Shown: positions 34,898-45,022 of the stretch, one piece after another
Layout: every line of letters begins with the position of its first letter
Position numbering within the stretch: position 1 is the first letter of the stretch
NCBI GenBank assembly: GCA_017654935.2
Contig: CM065690.1
Span: 33,355,304 to 33,419,303 of the forward strand
Length of the DNA stretch: 64,000 bases
Source: Phymorhynchus buccinoides
Lineage: Eukaryota > Mollusca > Gastropoda > Neogastropoda > Raphitomidae
Direction: 5' to 3'
The notes under the pieces: generated by a model
What the model saw: the letters and a program-made list of their open reading frames with translations, nothing else
Database searches by the model: none
Told to the model about the DNA's origin: nothing
Program-made: the position numbers and the translations under genes

Positions 34898-34977
34898 GTG
34901 GGGCTGGTCATTGCCTCAATGGTTGGTCTCATCACCCACCATGTGTTCATGCTGGCATCCCTGCAGCTAATGCAAAT
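34898..34977 (+). pseudogene. diverged duplicate of the start of exon 12 (copy 1)
   Basis: After an acceptor-like TGCTATATTCAG it reads VGLVIASMVGLITHHVFMLA, then SLQLM. The real exon reads AGLAIVSVVGVIAYRVSMLA, then ALQLM. It is therefore a partial exon duplicate about 0.97 kb upstream. Similarity stops at the residue before PDA, and no clear donor follows. The frame stays open into copy 2. A real but altered alternative exon cannot be excluded. Confidence 0.85.
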
Positions 34978-35021
34978 TAAATATAGCTGCAGATTTGTGT
35001 CCATTAGTATGTTGTGCTCAG

Positions 35022-35060
35022 GCAAAGCTGGCCATTGCGTTGGTGGGGGAGGGGGGGGGG
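35022..35060 (+). pseudogene. second, shorter duplicate of the start of exon 12 (copy 2)
   Basis: After TGTTGTGCTCAG it reads GCAAAGCTGGCCATTGCG and TTGGTGGGGGAGGG, matching the first 30 or so bases of exon 12 (GCGGGGCTGGCCATTGTG). It then degenerates into a G-run. Confidence 0.75.
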
Positions 35061-35489
35061 GCAATATGTTCTTCATCAATTATTATTGATGATAATGTCC
35101 TGTAGGAAAGCCTCACCAACACGAACATCTGCCATGTTTGATAGGAAAAAAATATGTCTGATCGAACAATTAAATTTCAAAATTTCAACATTTGACTTTA
35201 GCTGTAGCAAATTGAAATTGGCGGCTTTTGGAAGTAACTATCCTTGTACTGAAAGTAAAAGTAGGGTTGTTTGCGGCTTTAACTTCCGGAAAGCATGATT
35301 GTGAAGCGTGAAATTTGAACACGACAGGTTTTGGGCACATAGATGTGCCTGTAGTTTGTGGCAGTGACATTTCACTTTAAAAACAAAAAGAAGACTAAGT
35401 TTGAACACCCCAACTTGGCATATAGATGGGCCTGTAGTTGCAAGGGAAACTTGGGTTGACACATAGATGTGCTTACAGGATGCTAAAGG

Positions 35490-35851
35490 TTAACTCATTC
35501 AAGTCGTTCCGGCCATATATGTCCGGAATTAATAGATAACTGTCAATGTGATGCATTTGCTTCAAGGGAAGTAAGTCTGTGTGCACACGTCTAAATTCGC
35601 TTCGCTCCCTTAGACCACATTTTTGCCTCTGACTTTGCTTTTGTAGTGGTTTGTTGTAGGGAAACCAATTGGTGTAGATGGTTTTTCTATATAAAGTCTA
35701 TATATAGCAAAAGTCTGATCTACCACTTCCCTATGTCTAAACCTGAAGTGAAAACCTGTAATCTTCTTTTATTTCCCCTTTGGTTTATGTCTGTTTTGTT
35801 TGTGTGTATGGCTGGGGTGATTTGTGATCGTTGCGAATGCGAATGAGTTAA
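35490..35851. mobile_element. TTAA-flanked MITE, second family, ending 19 bp before exon 12
   Basis: Starts TTAACTCATTCAAGTCGTTCC and ends GCGAATGCGAATGAGTTAA, so both TTAA flanks and inverted AACTCATTC ends are intact. A degraded copy lies at about 37758-38142. It is compatible with a piggyBac-type element. Confidence 0.65.
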
Positions 35852-35870
35852 TGTGTGTTGGTGTGTTCAG

Positions 35871-36080
35871 GCGGGGCTGGCCATTGTGTCAGTGGTGGGG
35901 GTCATCGCCTACCGGGTGTCGATGCTGGCGGCCCTGCAGCTGATGCCTGATGCGGTGGTGACGGCCAACTCCAGCGAGATCACCGCGCTGACTGTCAACC
36001 TGGTGTACAAGAACGCCAGCCTGGTCACCACGGTCACCGCCGCCCTCATCAACCTGCTCATCATCATCGTCCTCAACATC
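35871..36080 (+). CDS. ANO7: anoctamin local exon 12 (helices 3 and 4)
   Basis: 70 codons, phase 0 at both ends. It encodes AGLAIVSVVGVIAYRVSMLA and ALQLMPDAVVTANSS, a loop ending NLVYKNAS, then helix 4 VTAALINLLIIIVLNI. The GVI-x-YR motif in helix 3 is conserved. The acceptor is TGGTGTGTTCAG and the donor ATC/GTCAGT. Codon use is GC-rich compared with the neighbouring DNA. Confidence 0.96.
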
Positions 36081-36532
36081 GTCAGTATTTATATTGTTAG
36101 CTCTTCGAGCACCACCCTCTACACATCCCTGTACACCAGTGATGTACCGAGGATCGAAAAAATGATAGGACATTTAATTTTCTGACTATAAAATTATGAA
36201 AAGTGTGTTGGGAATAAAGTTTATGAACTTGTTGTTCTACCCAATCATGATGCAAGTGATTCAGACCTGAATTTTCATTCTTATTTTTTTTAAAAAGAAA
36301 GAAAAAGTATTTTTCTTAAAATCTTGGTTATCTCCCCCTAATAATGAATTATCTCACGCAGTCAGCATTGAAAATTATAATAATTGGGTTCTCCATTCAT
36401 TTGCCTTCAATAAAACATATTGTTATAGTCTTTATGGTGCTTCATTTAATTTTTAGTGATTTTTTAAAAGGTAGCTTGCTCACTAAAAATACAAATAGTT
36501 CCGGGAGTGAAAGGGTTAACATTCTTTTTCAG
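36081..36532. other. short intron, nothing clear
   Basis: AT-rich. A GTGAAAGGGTTAAC end at 36508-36520 resembles the right terminus of the first TTAA MITE family, but no left end is seen. Confidence 0.5.
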
Positions 36533-36681
36533 GTGTATGGGTACCTGGCATTTTGGCTGACGGACTGGGAGTGCCTTCGGACTCAGAGTGAGTACGACAA
36601 CAGCATCACCATCAAGCTGTTCCTGCTGCAGTTTGTCAACTACTTCTCCTCCATCTTCTACATCGCCTTCTTCAAGGGCAG
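36533..36681 (+). CDS. ANO7: anoctamin local exon 13 (end of helix 4, helix 5)
   Basis: Encodes VYGYLAFWLTDWECLRTQ, then helix 5 LFLLQFVNYFSSIFYIAF and FKGR. VYG-x-x-A-x-WLT-x-WE and QFVN-x-x-S-x-x-YIAFFKGR are core family motifs. The acceptor is TTCTTTTTCAG and the donor AG/GTCAGC. Confidence 0.97.
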
Positions 36682-36892
36682 GTCAGCATCTCTGTCTCTC
36701 TCTGTCTGTCTGTCTCTTTCTCATTTTTTTGCGAGGGTTTATACATAAACAAATGTAAATTTGCACATGCAACATGCACAAAAACATGTACACATTCACA
36801 CTTTTTGCACAGGCATTCATGCATGGGCAATAAACATGTTAGTTCAATCAAAACATTTTGTCATTTTAAAAAGTTAAAATTCACTTTTACAC

Positions 36893-37190
36893 ACGCTCGC
36901 ACGCACGCACGCACGCATGCATGCACGCATGCATGCACACACGCACACGCACATGCACACACACAGACACACACACACATGCACACATACACACACACAC
37001 ACACACTCACACACTCGCACACACACCCACCTTGGAAACTATTTTCAGACATTTAGGTCAGCACAGCGCTTTTGCCACACCCTGAAAGACCCAATTATGT
37101 CAGTGATGGCACACACACACACACACACGCACGCACACATGCATGCATGCAAGCAAGCACGCACGCACACACGCACATGCATTATTCGTA
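36893..37190. repeat. CA/CG-rich microsatellites
   Basis: Two irregular tracts of CACG, CATG and CACA units at about 36893-37026 and 37109-37185. The open frames across them are artefacts. Confidence 0.9.
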
Positions 37191-37609
37191 AATAAGTAAA
37201 AGAAAGAAGGACAAAATATGCGCTATCCGTAAATAAGTAAAACAAAGAAGGACAAAAATAAGCGCATGTGCGCTATCTGTAAATCAGTGAAAGAAAATGT
37301 GTCCCTATTGCCCTGCGTCCATATAGTAGCAAGGGGGGTTGCGTACTCCTCAATATGATGCAAGCATGACTTGATTTCTCTGCAATCTTTACGATTTTAA
37401 GGGGGGGGGGGGGGGGGTACGCATGTACCCAACCAACGCGCAGACCTGTTAGTACTCTACATTCTTTCCTTCTTTCTTGTACTTATTTATGGGTTTCCAC
37501 GCGTAACTTCCGTGTCTGATGTGTGCACGGCCTTGCACTTGAACTTGAGACAGCAACATTGTGCATTGACTGTGAAGGGCATTCTAGTGCCATAGCCTCT
37601 GTGTTTCAG
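37191..37609. other. intron with a direct repeat and poly-G run
   Basis: AAATAAGTAAAAGAAAGAAG recurs with minor changes about 40 bp later. A run of about 18 G lies at 37401-37418. No exon seen before 37610. Confidence 0.6.
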
Positions 37610-37664
37610 GTTTGTGGGCCGACCAGGAAATTACAGCACTATCTTTGGCGCCAGGCAGGAGGAG
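37610..37664 (+). CDS. ANO7: anoctamin local exon 14 (TM5-TM6 loop)
   Basis: Completes an Arg codon and encodes FVGRPGNYSTIFGARQEE. FVG-x-PG-x-Y-x-x-x-F-x-x-R-x-EEC is an invariant anoctamin loop. The acceptor is CTGTGTTTCAG and the donor GAG/GTGAGT. Confidence 0.97.
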
Positions 37665-37757
37665 GTGAGTATGCATCTGTGCATTTGGCTGTGTCTCTGT
37701 GCGTCTGTGTATTGGATCTGGTTGCATATGATTTAGACCTTTTTTCCTTTAAAATGT

Positions 37758-38142
37758 TTTATTCATTCATGTCGTTCCGGCCATTATGTCCAGAATTAAT
37801 GGATAGCTGATGCATTTGCTTCAAGGGAAGTAATTCTGTGTGCACACCATACCTCGGTCACTTCTAAACTCGCTTCGCTCCCTTAGACCAGAATTTTGCC
37901 TCTGACTTTGCTTTTGTAGTGGTTTGTAGTGGAGTAACCAGTCGGTGTAGAGCTTTTTCTATATTAAGTCTATATATAAAAAAGTCTGATCTACTACTTC
38001 CCTATGTCTAAACCTGAAGTAAAAACCTGTAATCTTCTTTCATTTCTCCTTTTGTTTATGTATGTTTTGTTTGTGTGTATGGCTGGAGTGATTTGTGAGG
38101 TTTTTTGAATAATTCAAAATCGTTGCGATGCGAATGATTTAA
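37758..38142. mobile_element. degraded copy of the second TTAA MITE family
   Basis: Shares TCATGTCGTTCCGGCCAT, GATGCATTTGCTTCAAGGGA and AATCGTTGCGATGCGAATGA with 35490-35851. The terminal TTAA flanks are altered. Confidence 0.65.
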
Positions 38143-38464
38143 GCATTCACTTACTTGCCAACGCCAGCTGTCCTATAAGGGCCTTTTGGTCAAGAAAGTG
38201 AAGATGTACTCTGGGCAAGGCATCTCTGCTGTAAACAAATTTTAAATTATTAAGCTCAGCCCTATGGAATAGCAATTGCCTCCTCCACTATCTGAAAGTT
38301 GGAATCAACAGACAGGCATACAGTGTATGATACACACCTTACAAGGCTGTAAGGAGTTCATGGTCAAAACACTTGACTGAGGGGGGGGGGGGGGGGGGGG
38401 GCTTCATCTCTGAAGACCCTCTGTTGTCCGGCTCTCTGTAGAGTTTCTGTGCATTGCTCTGTTT

Positions 38465-38880
38465 CTGGTGTTTTGCCACTTTGAACAGACCCTACCATCC
38501 TACCTCTCAAGTGCTCTCCAAACTTACACTCCTTCTCGCTCACTCCAATCTTCCCATGCCAAATTGTTGAAAGTTCCTAAAGTGAATTTAAAGTCTTTTG
38601 GACAACGCAGTTTTAGTTTTTGCGCCCCCACTGTCTGGAACTCCTTGCCTGTTCACCTCCGTCACAATTCAGCACTTCCCGCTTTCAAAACCCAAATGAA
38701 AACTCACTTGTTTCAAGGAGCTTTCTCTCTGTAACTTTTCACATTAATTAGATGATCGAATGAATGTGTATGTTAGCCCAATTGTGTGTGAATCGGTGCA
38801 TGTGAGCGCCTTGAGTTTAATTCTAAAGAAAGGCGCTATATAAATACTATGTATTATTGTTATTATTATTATTATTATTA
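38465..38880 (+). mobile_element. LINE 3' end, another family
   Basis: Encodes TLPSYLSSALQTYTPSRSLQ, later FGQRSFSFCAPTVWNSLPVH and FKTQMKTHLFQGAF. The tail has GCGCCTTGAGTTTAATTC, AGGCGCTATATAAATAC and (TTA)n, which ends at the exon 15 acceptor. It is a CR1/L2-like 5'-truncated insertion. Confidence 0.8.
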
Positions 38881-38888
38881 TTTTGCAG

Positions 38889-38989
38889 TGTGAGGCGGGG
38901 GGCTGCCTGATCGAGCTGTGCCTCCAGCTGGCCATCATCATGGTGGGAAAGCAGCTCATCCAGAACAACCTCATCGAGATCGCCGTCCC
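38889..38989 (+). CDS. ANO7: anoctamin local exon 15 (helix 6, calcium site)
   Basis: Encodes [20 protein letters not shown], then [14 protein letters not shown]. The QNNLIE stretch carries the residues equivalent to N650/N651 and E654 of mouse TMEM16A (N527, N528, E531 here). The acceptor (TTATTATTTTGCAG) is built from the (TTA)n tail of the LINE just upstream. The donor is CC/GTGAGT. Confidence 0.97.
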
Positions 38990-39413
38990 GTGAGTCCCGC
39001 TGCACGTTTCTCCGTACGCTTGTTTGGTCTGTCTCTTCTTCTTCCTCTTCGCTGTGCGTGGCCACAATCAACGCTTTGATTATTTTGCTATGGACCCGAT
39101 TTGACTTTTTTTCTCTTTTTTTTTTTCTCGATTGTTTTCTCTCGTACTATTTGTAAAGCGCTCTGAGGATGATTTTTTTTTATCATGGAAGCTTTATTTA
39201 TTATTATTATTATTATTAAATTGATTTTTGGATCTTTTAATTGAGAGCTATGAGTGTTTTTCGGACTACAATGCACACATTATTGTGAGACGCACCCGCC
39301 ACATTTGACACGGAATTCAGATTTTGTTTTTGTATTTTGTTACTATAATGTTATTAGTCGCATTGTAAAGTGCATGGGTCTTAGTTTGGGAAAAACGCTC
39401 CCCCTTATTGTCA

Positions 39414-39790
39414 CATGGGTGCTACTCCTTCAGTTTTACACCGATTTCAGTATTTATAATTTGACCAGAAACTGAACTTCAGTTGTTTTTAGTTCATCCA
39501 AAAAACAAAAAAAAATTTGACCACAAGCGATTTGGGGCGTTTTGAACTTGGTTCTTCCATCTTGGAAGTTTACAAAGGCAGTGTAATAATTTTACGAGGC
39601 TTATCAGACTCAAACTGCCTCTGTCTTTTATCTTAGCTGTCTGTCTGTCTCGTTATCTCTCTCTCTTAAGTTGCCCCCCCCCCCCCCCCCCCCACTCTGA
39701 ATCGTCCGACAGGGCTCTGCCTCTATACCCTGCTGGGGCCATGGGTCCCTGCCATTCATTTTTTTTTCGTTTTGTGGAGTTGCACCCATG
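39414..39790. mobile_element. MITE with CATGGGTGCAAC-type ends, copy 3 (inverted subfamily)
   Basis: Starts CATGGGTGCTACTCCTTCAG and ends GGAGTTGCACCCATG. The interior (AGCGATTTGGGGCGTTTTGA) is the reverse complement of that at 47935-48316. It contains a run of about 23 C at 39670. Confidence 0.7.
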
Positions 39791-39898
39791 TAGTCAGAAA
39801 CATACGGTACTTTACTGACTGTAGCGGGCACCGTATTGTCAGGTGCAACCCCCCTAATCTACACAAAGTCCTGATTTTGTCATGACAGTTTCTTGCTA

Positions 39899-39934
<36 letters not shown>

Positions 39935-40042
39935 CCGGAGATCAGAGCTGTATGTTTCCTTTAGTGTCGGAAACTCTTTTTTTGGGAGTCTTGTTTCCTA
40001 TTTTCATTCGCTTCCTCTCCTTTACATTGACCTTTGCATGCA

Positions 40043-40044
<2 letters not shown>

Positions 40045-40125
<81 letters not shown>
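40045..40125. repeat. (CT)n microsatellite
   Basis: About 80 bases of CT with one CC interruption. A run of about 28 T lies upstream at 39902. Confidence 0.95.
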
Positions 40126-40129
<4 letters not shown>

Positions 40130-40579
40130 CTTGCTATACTATTGCTCATAAGGCACAGGGGTCTCAGTCTAGAGAAAAAAAAGTATCGCCTTATAGTCAG
40201 TAACGTATGGTAGACCTTCATTGTGTTTTACCCTCTTGCATTCACATTTGTTACAGAGGAAACTTCTTCTAGTGTTCAGATTTGTTCACACTTTTTCGGG
40301 AAAATCTCTCTTTTGAAGCACACAGAGCGCCATGCAGTTACTATTACATCATTGCAAGTGAGAAACTTCTTTATAGTGTGTATAACAAGCCAGAACTTAG
40401 TGTGTAATGAAAATGCCATCAGAGGGGGTCTCAGAGTGGGGACTAGCTACGGGCAGTTTTGGATGGCTAGAATACACGGAGGCTGGCTGGGCGGAATAAA
40501 TGCAAGATAGTTAAGCTCTGTCTACGATCCAGCAGGTGAAACAGTATAAAATTGTCAACTACTGGTGTCTGTTTGTCAG
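40126..40579. other. intron sequence, nothing recognised
   Basis: No exon or clear repeat between the CT tract and exon 16. Confidence 0.5.
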
Positions 40580-40716
40580 GAAGCTGATCAAACTGATTCA
40601 GCGCAAGTGTTCCAAGGAGACGCGTGAGCAGAAGCTGGCCCGCACCCCCTGGGAGAAAGACTTCAAGATGACCCCGGCCAGCAACACCTCTCTCTTCTAC
40701 GAGTATCTGGAAATGG
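40580..40716 (+). CDS. ANO7: anoctamin local exon 16 (cytosolic link and start of helix 7)
   Basis: Encodes KLIKLIQRKCSKETREQ, a basic cytosolic link, then TPWEKDFKM and LFYEYLEM. The two glutamates of EYLE (E576, E579) match E702 and E705 of mouse TMEM16A. W-E-x-D-x-x-L/M is also conserved. The acceptor is TGTTTGTCAG and the donor G/GTGCGT. Confidence 0.96.
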
Positions 40717-41173
40717 GTGCGTAGAAAATACTTAAATTATCCCTAACTGTTTTGGGATCTTTCTTCTCCCCGTAATATCTCATCAGTTCACTTTCTTCAG
40801 TATCCTTGCTGATTTTCTTTTCTTTCTTTTTCGTACTACCCCCTAAAGTGCAGCAGAATCTTCAACGTGATGAAGTTGGCTGCCTAAGAAGAAGAAGAAG
40901 GAGACACGCAATTGTGCCAGCATGCACACAGGTTCACACAGAGATTACTTAGGTGGTTTTTTTCTGTCTATTTTTCAAGGCAGCAAGATTCCCATAGATA
41001 CACACAACCCCTTGTAGACTGTATTTAATTTTTACTTTCCTTTTCTATTACTCCTATCTTCCCTGCTTTCTAATTTGCTAGACCTATTTCTTTCTTCTTA
41101 CTATCCTCCAAAGTGCAGCAGAATCTTCAACCTGATGAAGTTGGCTGCCTGAGCGAAGAAGAAGAAGAAGAAG
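40717..41173. other. intron with two GAA-tailed dispersed repeats
   Basis: AAGTGCAGCAGAATCTTCAA and TGATGAAGTTGGCTGCCT followed by (GAA)n occur at about 40845-40903 and again at 41110-41173. They are probably SINE tails. Confidence 0.6.
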
Positions 41174-41363
41174 ATAACCCTTTCGCCGCCAGCCATTAAT
41201 ATTCAGGATTCCTCTGTGACACATTTAAAGTAAGGCCTATTCCCCCCTCCAAAATGAAGAGAACAGGGTCTTTGAATAACAGACCCTGCTTTGATGCCTG
41301 TTAGTGACATGGGTGTTAAATCATTGTGGTGCAGAAATGCGTCATTGGCGGTGAAAGGGTTAA
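41174..41363. mobile_element. TTAA-type MITE (piggyBac-like), copy 5
   Basis: Starts TAACCCTTTCGCCGCCAGCC (first base of TTAA changed) and ends GGCGGTGAAAGGGTTAA. The interior is shortened by about 50 bp. Confidence 0.7.
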
Positions 41364-41411
41364 GAACTGGTACAACCATTGGTTTGGTGGGCTTAGATCA
41401 CCTGCTTTTTA

Positions 41412-42020
41412 AACAATTCTTCCCCCCCCCCCCCCCCCCTGTATTCACCACCATCCTCAACACATGCCGCCTCACTCCCTTCCCCCATGTCACAGGGACC
41501 ACATTATCTTCCTGCACCGCCTCCTCCCAGTTCGCCTCCTCCCAGTTCGCCATGTAAAACAGTCATGTGCTTCATGTAGCTTCACAGTAGGGGTCCCTCA
41601 TTATTTGGGCTGCTAAACAACAATTCTTCCCCCCCCCCTGTATTCACCACCATCCTCAACACATGCCGCCTCACTCCCTTCCCCCATGTCACAGGGACCA
41701 CATTATCTTCCTGCACCGCCTCCTCCCAGTTCGCCTCCTCCCAGTTCGCCATGTAAAACAGTCATGTGCTTCATGTAGCTTCACAGTAGGGGTCCCTCAT
41801 TATTTGGGCTGCTAAACAATTCTTCCCCCCCCCCTGTATTCACCACCATCCTCAACACATGCCGCCTCACTCCCTTCCCCCATGTCACAGGGACCACATT
41901 ATCTTCCTGCACCGCCTCCTCCCAGTTCGCCTCCTCCCAGTTCGCCATGTAAAACAGTCATGTGCTTCATGTAGCTTCACAGTAGGGGTCCCTCATTATT
42001 TGGGCTGCTAAACAATTCTT
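41412..42020. repeat. tandem triplication, about 200-bp unit
   Basis: Three nearly identical units. Each has a C-run after AATTCTTCC, CACCACCATCCTCAACACAT, a doubled CTCCCAGTTCGC, and ends TTATTTGGGCTGCTAAACAA. Differences are almost confined to the length of the C-run, so the duplication is recent or was copied during assembly. Confidence 0.95.
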
Positions 42021-42141
42021 TATTTTTTTCTCTACTGCTAACAGCATTGCTTCTTTACTACTTTCTGTGCATTTTCACCCCTACGCTCCATTTTTTACTG
42101 TGCTAAACATTAAAAATAAATAAAAAATAAACAGACTACAA

Positions 42142-42375
42142 CGTCACTGGAGCATACAACAAACAAACAACTACACGACAAGTGTAAAGTGACGTTATTT
42201 TATTCACAAGAAACAAAACTAAACTGCTGGATATTTCGGCGAATGCGCCTTTATCGACATAGACAAACAAGAAAAACAGCAAACAGCAAATATAGCAAAA
42301 GGAGCAAAAAGCAGGCAACAAAAGGAGAAAAAAACCAACAAGATCGAAATAAAAAACACAATACTTCCCCTACAT
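42142..42375. mobile_element. dispersed repeat, inverted partner of 26640-26855
   Basis: Contains AAGTGTAAAGTGACGTTATT, GATATTTCGGCGAATGCGCC and AACAGCAAACAGCAAATA, the reverse complement of the earlier copy. Confidence 0.7.
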
Positions 42376-42421
42376 AAAATCATTCACTCTTGTGCTAAAC
42401 ATTGTCCTGTTGTTGTTGCAG

Positions 42422-42574
42422 TGTTGCAGTACGGTTTCCTGACCATTTTCTGTGCGGCGTTCCCCCTGGCCCCGCTGTTTGCCCTGCTGAACAACATCAT
42501 GGAGATCCGGGTGGACGCCAGCAAGTTTATCACACAGCTCAGAAGACCCATCGCCGACAAGGCCGCCACCATTG
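42422..42574 (+). CDS. ANO7: anoctamin local exon 17 (helices 7 and 8, calcium site)
   Basis: Encodes [36 protein letters not shown], then the cytosolic [20 protein letters not shown]-x-ALLNN-x-x-EIR-x-DA-x-KF is the family signature. E608 and D612 match E734 and D738 of mouse TMEM16A. The acceptor is TGTTGTTGTTGCAG and the donor G/GTACGT. Confidence 0.98.
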
Positions 42575-42961
42575 GTACGTTGGCTTTATCGGAGCTTGCA
42601 GGAGCTGGAAGGACTTGGGATGGCCTGGGAGATAGACTAGTAGAGAGAGCAAAGTTGTTTCTGCTGCTTATTAACCCATAGGCCGTGTGCACACATAAGC
42701 GGATATTCCATGCGGAAACCCGTGCGCAATCCATAAATAAGTGAAACAAAGAAGGGAAAAGATTTGCGCACGTGTCCGAATTTCCCCTATATGCGTAAAC
42801 TTTTATCCTTCTTTCTTCCACTTATTTAGGGTTTTCCTTACGGAACTTACGCGTCTAAGGTGAACACGGCCGTAGAAAAAAATTCATGTTGTTTGCAAAA
42901 CCTCACAGCCAGGCGTCTTTGAATAAGACTTTGGTATTGAAATTAAGCCAGGTAGCCAATT

Positions 42962-43106
42962 CAGTGGAACCTCCCTTATAAGACCTTCAAAAATCATCCA
43001 AAATGAGGTCTTATAAGGGAGGTAATTTTAATACTTATAGAGAAGTAGGTCTTATGTGGGAGGGAGTCTTATAATGGGAGGTCTTATAAGGAAGGTTCTA
43101 CTGTAC
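42962..43106. mobile_element. pogo/Tigger-like MITE, compact copy
   Basis: CAGTGGAACCTCCCTTATAA at one end and TTATAAGGAAGGTTCTACTG at the other, about 145 bp in all. This short palindromic form is the likely parent type of the 90-bp satellite at 15035. Confidence 0.75.
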
Positions 43107-43524
43107 TTTGAATAAGACTTTTTTTTAATGAATTAAGCCAGGCACCCAGTATACACACCCTCTTGAATATTGAAGGCAGTTTGAAAAGCTTTAAGTTAAC
43201 TAGATGCAAACTGCATTTGAAACTGTTCAGGGTTTGAGATGTCCTTATGGTTAGTTGATGTCATCCTTCTTTTGTCCAGTTACAGCATTTTGTTATGGAC
43301 AAAGATTGCACTTCTGCACCAAGGTGTCTGAGTTGAGTCTGCAGTTGGCAAGACTTGTTCAGCAAATGGCGGTAGATATATAGTGCCACATTCAACATTG
43401 ATACATGGCAGGGGACATACAGAGATCTATGAGTATGGTTTTTTCCTCCAGGCTATCAGATAATCAACAGATGACTGAATGTGTGATTATTATTTATGAA
43501 AAAGAAAGCTTCAATATCTGAAAG

Positions 43525-43712
43525 GTCACTGAAAGTGGCATCCTCCGAAGTCGGAGTGTGGCTGCCCACGTGGCAGGGTATTAAAAAGATGGTCACACAC
43601 GTAATGTTCTCATTCATGGCTGGTGCATTTGTACCATAGTGTTCAAGTGCTTCGGCTATTGGGATGCTCCCTGGAGTCTTTAAGCCAGGGTAAGATAACA
43701 ACAACAACTGAA
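43525..43712 (+). mobile_element. SINE-like element (GAAGTCGGAGTGTGGCTGCC)
   Basis: Starts CTCCGAAGTCGGAGTGTGG and ends CTTTAAGCCAGGGTAAGA plus (CAA)n. A second copy in the same orientation lies at 61385-61548. In my recollection this type is common in gastropod genomes, which is part of the taxonomic guess. Confidence 0.6.
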
Positions 43713-44357
43713 AGTGGCCTGAGCTTTTGACAAGGAATGTATATTGCAAGGAAACGAAAGCTTGAAATCACTGATGGCTTGTGACACAGGCAAAAATGTT
43801 CTGTTAATCTATTGTTCACTGTTCACTTCACTGTTTAAGCATACCGCTCTTTTTTAGCATAGCTGTCTTTTACAGATTTCTTTCCCTCTATTTCTTTCCT
43901 TTTCAGAAAGTTTTGTAAGGCCAATCCTGTGATATTGCGCCTTGAGGTTTTCTCTTGAAGGATAGCTTCACATTTCCCAGGCAAGAAGCGGTTCTTCGCT
44001 GCACAAGTTACTGGGAATGTTTTGGGATTTGAATAAAGTTGGATTGTCGGATATATGTTGAAGCATGTGCATGCAAACTTGTACTTTTTCTATTTTCATG
44101 TTGCATTTTTTGTCTTTGATTGGAACGTATGTTTGTTGTGTTTTTTAAGTGAACCACCCACTGTGATATCACCTGAAGAGGTTTTCATAAAAAGTCTTTT
44201 TATTGACAATAAATGCAATGTAGCTACACAATTATTCTATCCCAAGCCTACACATTGTTCTTGCAAATGGAGAAGAGCCACTGCACATATTGAAAATAAT
44301 TGAGGGAATGTTGTACAGATGAGAATGCTGTTCACTTCATATGTATCCAGGAGTTAA
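43713..44357. other. intron sequence, nothing recognised
   Basis: AT-rich intronic DNA with no exon or known repeat seen. Confidence 0.5.
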
Positions 44358-45022
44358 TACCGTATTTTTCGGACCATAAGGCGAAAAGGGCAATTTTCAA
44401 GAAAAATCTGCAAAAAAAATTAAAGAAAAAGGCGATACACCTCTCACAAAAGAAAGTCAAACTTCAAAGCCCATACGCGTCCAGTAAACGCTTACTGACC
44501 GCACATTACTGTTGTCATAAACGAGAGTTGGCTCCCCTTTCAAATAATCGAACTTCCATTCGTGCAACTTCCTGTCATTGTGTTTGGACTTTTCCTCATG
44601 AAAACTGGTAGAATTATGGCATTTTAAGCTCTACAACGATGCTTTTTACATGCAATGAAGGGTTATGGCATCTGTTGGGCGGTATCTCAGATGATAATAG
44701 GGATTTTGAAGCATTTTATCGGCGACTGAGTATTCCACCCCCCCTGCATCGTATCGTGCGACTCATAAAGTGTACCACTTTCTAATGTCTAGACTAACAG
44801 TACCCCCCACTGTACTGAGCACGGCAATCACAGTTGTGGTTCGTTGCCTCTCTAGGGTTAGTATTCATGATTTTGTTCACTAATAGGGCGCCCTCATTTA
44901 ATAGGTGCATAGGCCAAAATTTGAGAAAGAAGTATTGCCTCACAGTCCAAAAAAATAGGGCGTCCTCGTTTATTAGGTGCATAGGCTGAAATCGAGAAAG
45001 AAATGTCCGAAAATTACGGTAT
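44358..45022. mobile_element. TA-flanked MITE (TACCGTATTTTTCGGAC termini), copy 2
   Basis: Starts TACCGTATTTTTCGGACCAT and ends GTCCGAAAATTACGGTA. The 665-bp interior has no coding capacity that I recognise. Internal AATAGGGCG...TAGGTGCATAGGC blocks repeat twice near the right end. Confidence 0.65.

Noticed and set aside
38468..38734. Independent 88-codon gene
   Set aside because: Same reason: LINE ORF2 end with WNSLPVHLR and MKTHLF plus a (TTA)n tail.
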